NCBI GenBank assembly: GCA_030704615.1
Contig: CM060734.1
Location: 15,810,001-15,874,000 of the forward strand
DNA: 64,000 bases
Direction of reading: 5' to 3'
DNA from: Takakia lepidozioides
Taxonomy: Eukaryota > Streptophyta > Takakiopsida > Takakiales > Takakiaceae
Shown: positions 60,280 through 64,000 of the stretch, in pieces
Layout of the letters: every line of letters starts with the position of its first letter
Numbering within the stretch: position 1 is the first letter of the stretch
Translations under genes and position numbers: made by a program
The notes under the pieces: generated by a model
The model's input: the letters and a program-made list of their open reading frames with translations, nothing else
Databases searched by the model: none
Told to the model about the DNA's origin: nothing

Positions 60280-61258
60280 GGACAAGATTGTCGCGCGGCT
60301 TTTACTCACCCATCCCTTCGCTATCCGAGGCGGAAACTCCAAGATAGAAGAGTTGGAAATCTCTAAGTACTCAGCCCGCGCAGAACAATCAGTCATGACC
60401 TACAGCTAGTGTATCATGGGGGTGTTTCCTATTTGTTTCCTTTTCCGCATTCATCTTAGCTACCTTACCATTGATAATTAAGTATCAGTTTGCTTCATCA
60501 ATTTATCGGTTTCCTTAACTCCTCCATTCAATCCACAGCTTCACTCAGATCTCTCTACACAGTGTGATTGTATCGTATAAGTATCAGATTATGATTTATC
60601 AGGTATCAGGCCGAATCCATTATGTCTCTAATCTGCTCTACAATATCACTCTAGCTTTGCATATGACAAGCATCTACTAATCCTCTTTTCTCCTTCATCG
60701 TGCTCTCCGATCTCCGCTCCCGCCTGTCTCCGAAGTCCTCCCCGAATAATGATCCCCTTCCTATTCCCCGTTCTTCCCTTTATCCTCCTATCCGCGGTTC
60801 TAACCGTTTCCCTCTCTAACCGTCGTATGTGAACTAACATGTTCCCTTCACTGGTGTTGTTCCCCACAGTCGTTCCCTGTCCTACTCTTTGTTCCCTATT
60901 ATCGTGACAGCTGTGTCAAGCGGTGACTGGCTGTGTTTGGCTGTGTCGGGCTGTGCCGGGCTGTGACTGGCTGTGTGGGCTGTGTCTGCTGTGACGACTG
61001 TGACGGGCTGTGTGGGCTGTGTGGGCTGTGACGACTGTGACGGCTGTGTGGGCTGTGACGACTGTGACGGGTGTGTGGGCTGTGACGACTGTGACGGGCT
61101 GTGTTGGCTGTGTGGGCTGTGTCTGCTGTGACGACTGTGACGGGCTGTGTGGGCTGTGTGGGCTGTGACGGCTGTGTCGGCTGTGTGGGCTGTGACGACT
61201 GTGACGGGCTGTATTGGCTGTGTGGGCTGTGACTGCTGTGTCGGCTGTGTGGGCTATG
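60280..61258 (-). repeat. Right LTR (5' LTR) of the inner Ty3 element
   Basis: Reads on the minus strand from a long CACAGCC/GTCACAGTCGT array (61258-60905) through unique sequence to CTTGTCC at 60280, just before the 181-aa ORF. It is longer than the left copy because the array is expanded. I saw no convincing primer-binding site after it. Confidence 0.8.
60905..61258. repeat. GGCTGTG tandem array in the LTR
   Basis: Dozens of GGCTGTG heptamers spaced 9-15 bases apart, mixed with GACGACTGTGAC steps. A shorter version (50584-50710) caps the other LTR. Confidence 0.85.
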
Positions 61259-61384
61259 TAACCCCCCTCTACAGTGCGCTGCTGTCACCCCTAAGGTTCC
61301 TGTTTGTCTCAGTCTGTGCAAAAATTAAGGGTACCCTACAGATCCCGTATAAGTGTCTAAGTCCCCTACAGTCCTCTAACAAAG

Positions 61385-61960
61385 ATGAGGAACTTGAAGC
61401 AAACGGATGACATTCGGGGATATGTTCAGGCTTTATGTTGCTCGAAGTCGCGGATATGGCGGAGCCAAAAATGGTCTTCAACTTTGTGGCGGGACTGGCC
61501 CCATGATGGGCCAGGCAAAAGTTGGAGGAGAGGCCACCAAAGACTTTGAACGAGGCAATTGAAAGGGCTGAATGTTTCTCGGATGTCCATAGGGGCGAAA
61601 GACAGGGCCGTACGGAGCTGAACCACAAGAAGGTCCGGCGGGAGGGTGACTCATTCCGACCGGAAAAGAAGTGGGATAGGCCACACGGCGACAATGGCAC
61701 ATGGAAATCGAAGGGAGGGCCTTTGCACGTCAAGGCGACACCTGGTGCTCTGAAAGCAAAATCAGGTGTGGCGGCTTATGGCGGACAAAGGCGACCTTCA
61801 ATGAGGTGTGCTTTAATTGCGGGGAGCCCGGACACATGGCAAAGAAGTGCGCAAACCCCGACAATTGAACATGATTCAGGCGACCACGGAGCTGTTCGAA
61901 GACTCCATCAGCCGCATGGTGGAGGCGATGGTCGCCAAGACTGGCAAGGTAGGCAACTAC
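61385..61960 (+). pseudogene. Chromovirus gag, C-terminal part with zinc knuckle
   Basis: MRNLKQTDDIRGYVQ opens it. After a shift comes VADMAEPKMVFNFVAGLAPW, EERPPKTLNEAIERAECFSD (61522 onward), then in a third frame the zinc knuckle CFNCGEPGHMAKKC (61809-61850). The frame changes at least twice, so it is dead. It belongs with the gag pieces at 50341 and 51338. Confidence 0.7.
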
Positions 61961-61989
61961 TCTTGTGAGTTGTATCAGGAGACGGGAGC

Positions 61990-62205
61990 CTTGCGTAAAG
62001 GGAGTCAGTTAATGTTTGTGAGCGGGAAAATTTCCAAAACTAATGTGTCGTTGTTGGTGGACACAGGAGCGTTGCACTCCTTCATGACACCGGCAACGGC
62101 ACAAAAGCTGGGGCTGATGTGGGGGCCTCTATTGAAGTGCGTTCTGCCGAAAGAGAACCACAACTGGCGACGAGGGTGGCGTTCGATGTTCCTCTTCAGC
62201 TAGGG
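61990..62205 (+). pseudogene. Chromovirus protease
   Basis: [20 protein letters not shown] gives the retropepsin Asp-Thr-Gly active site near 62056, followed by KLGL. It lies in the 61817-62203 frame and passes into the RT frame by a shift near 62150. Confidence 0.75.
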
Positions 62206-63009
62206 AGTTGGGAGGGACGTGAGAACTTCACCATTTGCGAAATCGATGGAGTGGATCTTAGTTTGGGGATGACCTTTTTGGGCAAATCCGGAGCGGTCAT
62301 AGATGGCCGCAAAAGAATAGTCATGCTACCGTGTGGGAATGGTAGTGAAGTTTTACAGGTGTCAAAAACGCCCAACCGAGTGGGAAGGCGAATAAACTTG
62401 TTGATAGCAAAGGAGTGGGCCGTGGAGGAACCACACGAGCCCCAGTTTTTGCTTTACGTGAGACAAGTGGAAAGAGAAGTCGATACAGAGCCGAGCCCAG
62501 ATTGGATCAAGGGGATCCTGGAGAAATACCAGGATGTGATGCCGGAGGATTTACCAAGCGGCTTGCCACCGCGAAGAGGAGTTGACCACAAAATAGAGGT
62601 GGTGCCGGGATCGGAGCCGCCTGCCAAGGCGCCCTACCGGTTGAGTCACAGAGAGTTGGTCGAGTTGAAGGCCCAACTCAAGGATCTAATGACAAAGGGG
62701 TACATCCGGCCGAGTAAGTCACCTTACGGAGCCCCGGTATTATTCGCAGATAAGAAGGATGGGACACTGCGGATGTGTGTCGATTACAGGGCTCTGAATA
62801 AGATAACTATAAAAAACCGGTACCCTTTGCCAAGGATCGACGACCTCTTCGATCGGTTGGCAGGAGCAAAGTATTTCAGCCGGATCGATTTACGCTCGGG
62901 TTACCACCAGATCCGGATAGCGGAAGGAGATGAGGAAAAGACAACATGCATGACAAGGTATGGCTCGTACAAGTTTTTGGTGATGCCTTTTGGGCTCACC
63001 AACGTTTGA
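62119..63009 (+). pseudogene. Chromovirus reverse transcriptase, truncated before the catalytic Asp pair
   Basis: Contains [19 protein letters not shown] (end of protease region), [60 protein letters not shown] and [20 protein letters not shown], ending at VMPFGLTN. The next bases belong to the region after integrase: the YxDD motif, thumb, RNase H, zinc domain and DDE core are missing. A deletion of roughly 2.5 kb or more is inferred from normal chromovirus length. Confidence 0.85.
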
Positions 63010-63435
63010 GGCAAGCACGGAGGTCTGGTTGAACATCAAAAAATTTCGACTACCTCTGGAAGTGAGTCTGAAGTTCGTACCTCCGGCCCTTTTGCATCCG
63101 GAAGGTTATGAATGAGGATGTGTATGAATTGGAGCTGCCTGCAAACAACAAGGTGCATCCAGTATTCCACGTTTCCATTTTGAAGCCTTACTTCAAAGAT
63201 GAAGCGCGTCCGAATCGGCATCAAGTGTTGCGTCCACCACCTGTGCTGTTGGATCATGAAAATGAACCCGAGTACGAGGTGGAGGCAGTGGTCAAGTCGA
63301 GGAGGTTCAAGAATCGAGAAACAGAGTATCTCGTGAAATAGAAGGGCTATCATCAAGTGGAGGCAACTTGGGTGTGTGCCTCAGAAATAGGAAACGCATC
63401 CGAGGCAGTTGCAGCTTTCGAAGGGCGACCTTAAA
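63010..63435 (+). pseudogene. Chromovirus integrase end with chromodomain
   Basis: After the deletion border: DVYELELPANNKVHPVFHVS, ILKPYF, then a chromodomain EYEVEAVVKSRRFKNRETEY, LVK, stop, KGYHQVEATWVCASEIGNAS. The TAG at 63339-63341 replaces the invariant Trp of LVKWKGY (TGG to TAG). Chromodomains in this clade bind methylated histone tails and steer insertion to heterochromatin. Confidence 0.8.
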
Positions 63436-63473
63436 AGCCGAAGAAGCGTTGATGGGGACATCAACCTTGGATC

Positions 63474-63486
63474 GTGGGGGAGGAAA
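63474..63486 (+). promoter_or_regulatory. Polypurine tract of the chromovirus
   Basis: GTGGGGGAGGAAA close after the chromodomain, the plus-strand primer position. The 3' LTR would begin at about TGCATGC (63487). Confidence 0.55.
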
Positions 63487-64000
63487 TGCATGCTTAGTCT
63501 GGCTTAGCTAGCTTAGGAATCCGGTTGCAAAAACTTGTGTTGTACAAAATTTTGTTTATAAATGGAATGGTTTCCAAATGTTGTGCTTCCTATGTTGTTT
63601 GGAATGGTGATGCATAGTATGGTTGGCTAGTGTGTAGAATGCATGCTAGCTTACAAAAGTGGGAGAGGTAAATTGGATTAATCGTGTGTTTGCGCAGTGC
63701 CGAAATCGGGTGACTCCCATCCAAGGGGCAAAGAAACTTGCGCCTTCTTTGGGAGTTCACGTGCTAGTGCGTACCTGGTGCGTGCGCGTACTATAACTGC
63801 ACTACCGAGGGGGTTGCCTTGTAGTGCGGGCTAACGTGGAAGCTACGTGCTTCCGTTCACGTACTATAATCGTGCAGCCTCGGGACGAAGTCATAGTGTG
63901 GCTTTGGCGTGTTCCCGTACCTCAGGCCAGCATTCCAAGGCGGACCCAATTGTAGTGATTGGGACGCACGGTTGGTTCAAGGTTATCTTCCTAGTCAAAA
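63487..64000 (+). repeat. Start of the presumed chromovirus 3' LTR, cut by window end
   Basis: Non-coding, beginning TGCATGCTTAGTCTGG. It contains repeated CGTACTATAA-type stretches (about 63785 and 63860). No counterpart was recognised before the PBS at 50287, so the LTR assignment rests only on position. Confidence 0.4.

Noticed and set aside
50584-61258. A giant TIR DNA transposon or DIRS element because of the inverted arms
   Set aside because: A DDE integrase and Ty3 gene order are present, no tyrosine recombinase is seen, and the inverted gag piece shows a later inversion of one LTR.

Overview
The window is plant nuclear DNA made almost entirely of transposable elements; I see no intact host gene. 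Supporting signs are short GT-AG introns, Ty3/gypsy chromoviruses primed by initiator-tRNA-Met, CACTA and Mutator-like (MULE) elements, a tRNA-derived SINE, and fragments of PLS-type pentatricopeptide repeat (PPR) genes. I infer a streptophyte with a repeat-rich genome: a charophyte alga or an early-diverging land plant (bryophyte, lycophyte or fern). The PPR fragments favour a land plant. Retrotransposons carrying a cytosine methyltransferase have been described from charophytes.

Layout. 1-2519 (-): MULE transposase pseudogene. 2560-4179 (+): divergently placed, intron-containing gene with the permuted motif order of beta-class DNA amino-methyltransferases. 4401-10217: two forward copies of a 3.2-kb unit. 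10218-14101: a second, truncated MULE copy and a third, diverged one that keeps a SWIM finger. 14883-20405: two inverted copies of the 3.2-kb unit. 20449-21944: a forward partial copy. 21945-22875: head-to-head Ty3 fragments. 22876-27870: non-coding as far as I can see.

29490-48158 (+) is the core: a decayed Ty3/gypsy polyprotein ordered protease, DNMT3-like cytosine-5 methyltransferase, reverse transcriptase, RNase H, integrase, PHD finger. Three later insertions interrupt it: a gag-only LTR element with 2.2-2.3-kb LTRs (33861-42167), a SINE (42298-42495, 12-bp target duplication) and a CACTA element (42588-47642, 3-bp duplication CGT). Removing the CACTA element restores the reading frame exactly. 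The gag-only element and the CACTA element each carry PPR-derived sequence.

50287-63486 (+) is a chromovirus (PBS, gag, zinc knuckle, protease, partial RT, large deletion, chromodomain). A nearly intact minus-strand Ty3 element (50584-61258) splits its gag. That inner element has extra ORFs before gag and after integrase. Its two long terminal repeats now face each other because one LTR, together with a 350-bp piece of host-element gag, is inverted.

Two unrelated DNA methyltransferase folds, each tied to a mobile element, are the most notable content. Several lesions in the coding regions (CGA to TGA, TGG to TAG/TGA) are what decay of methylated DNA would produce.
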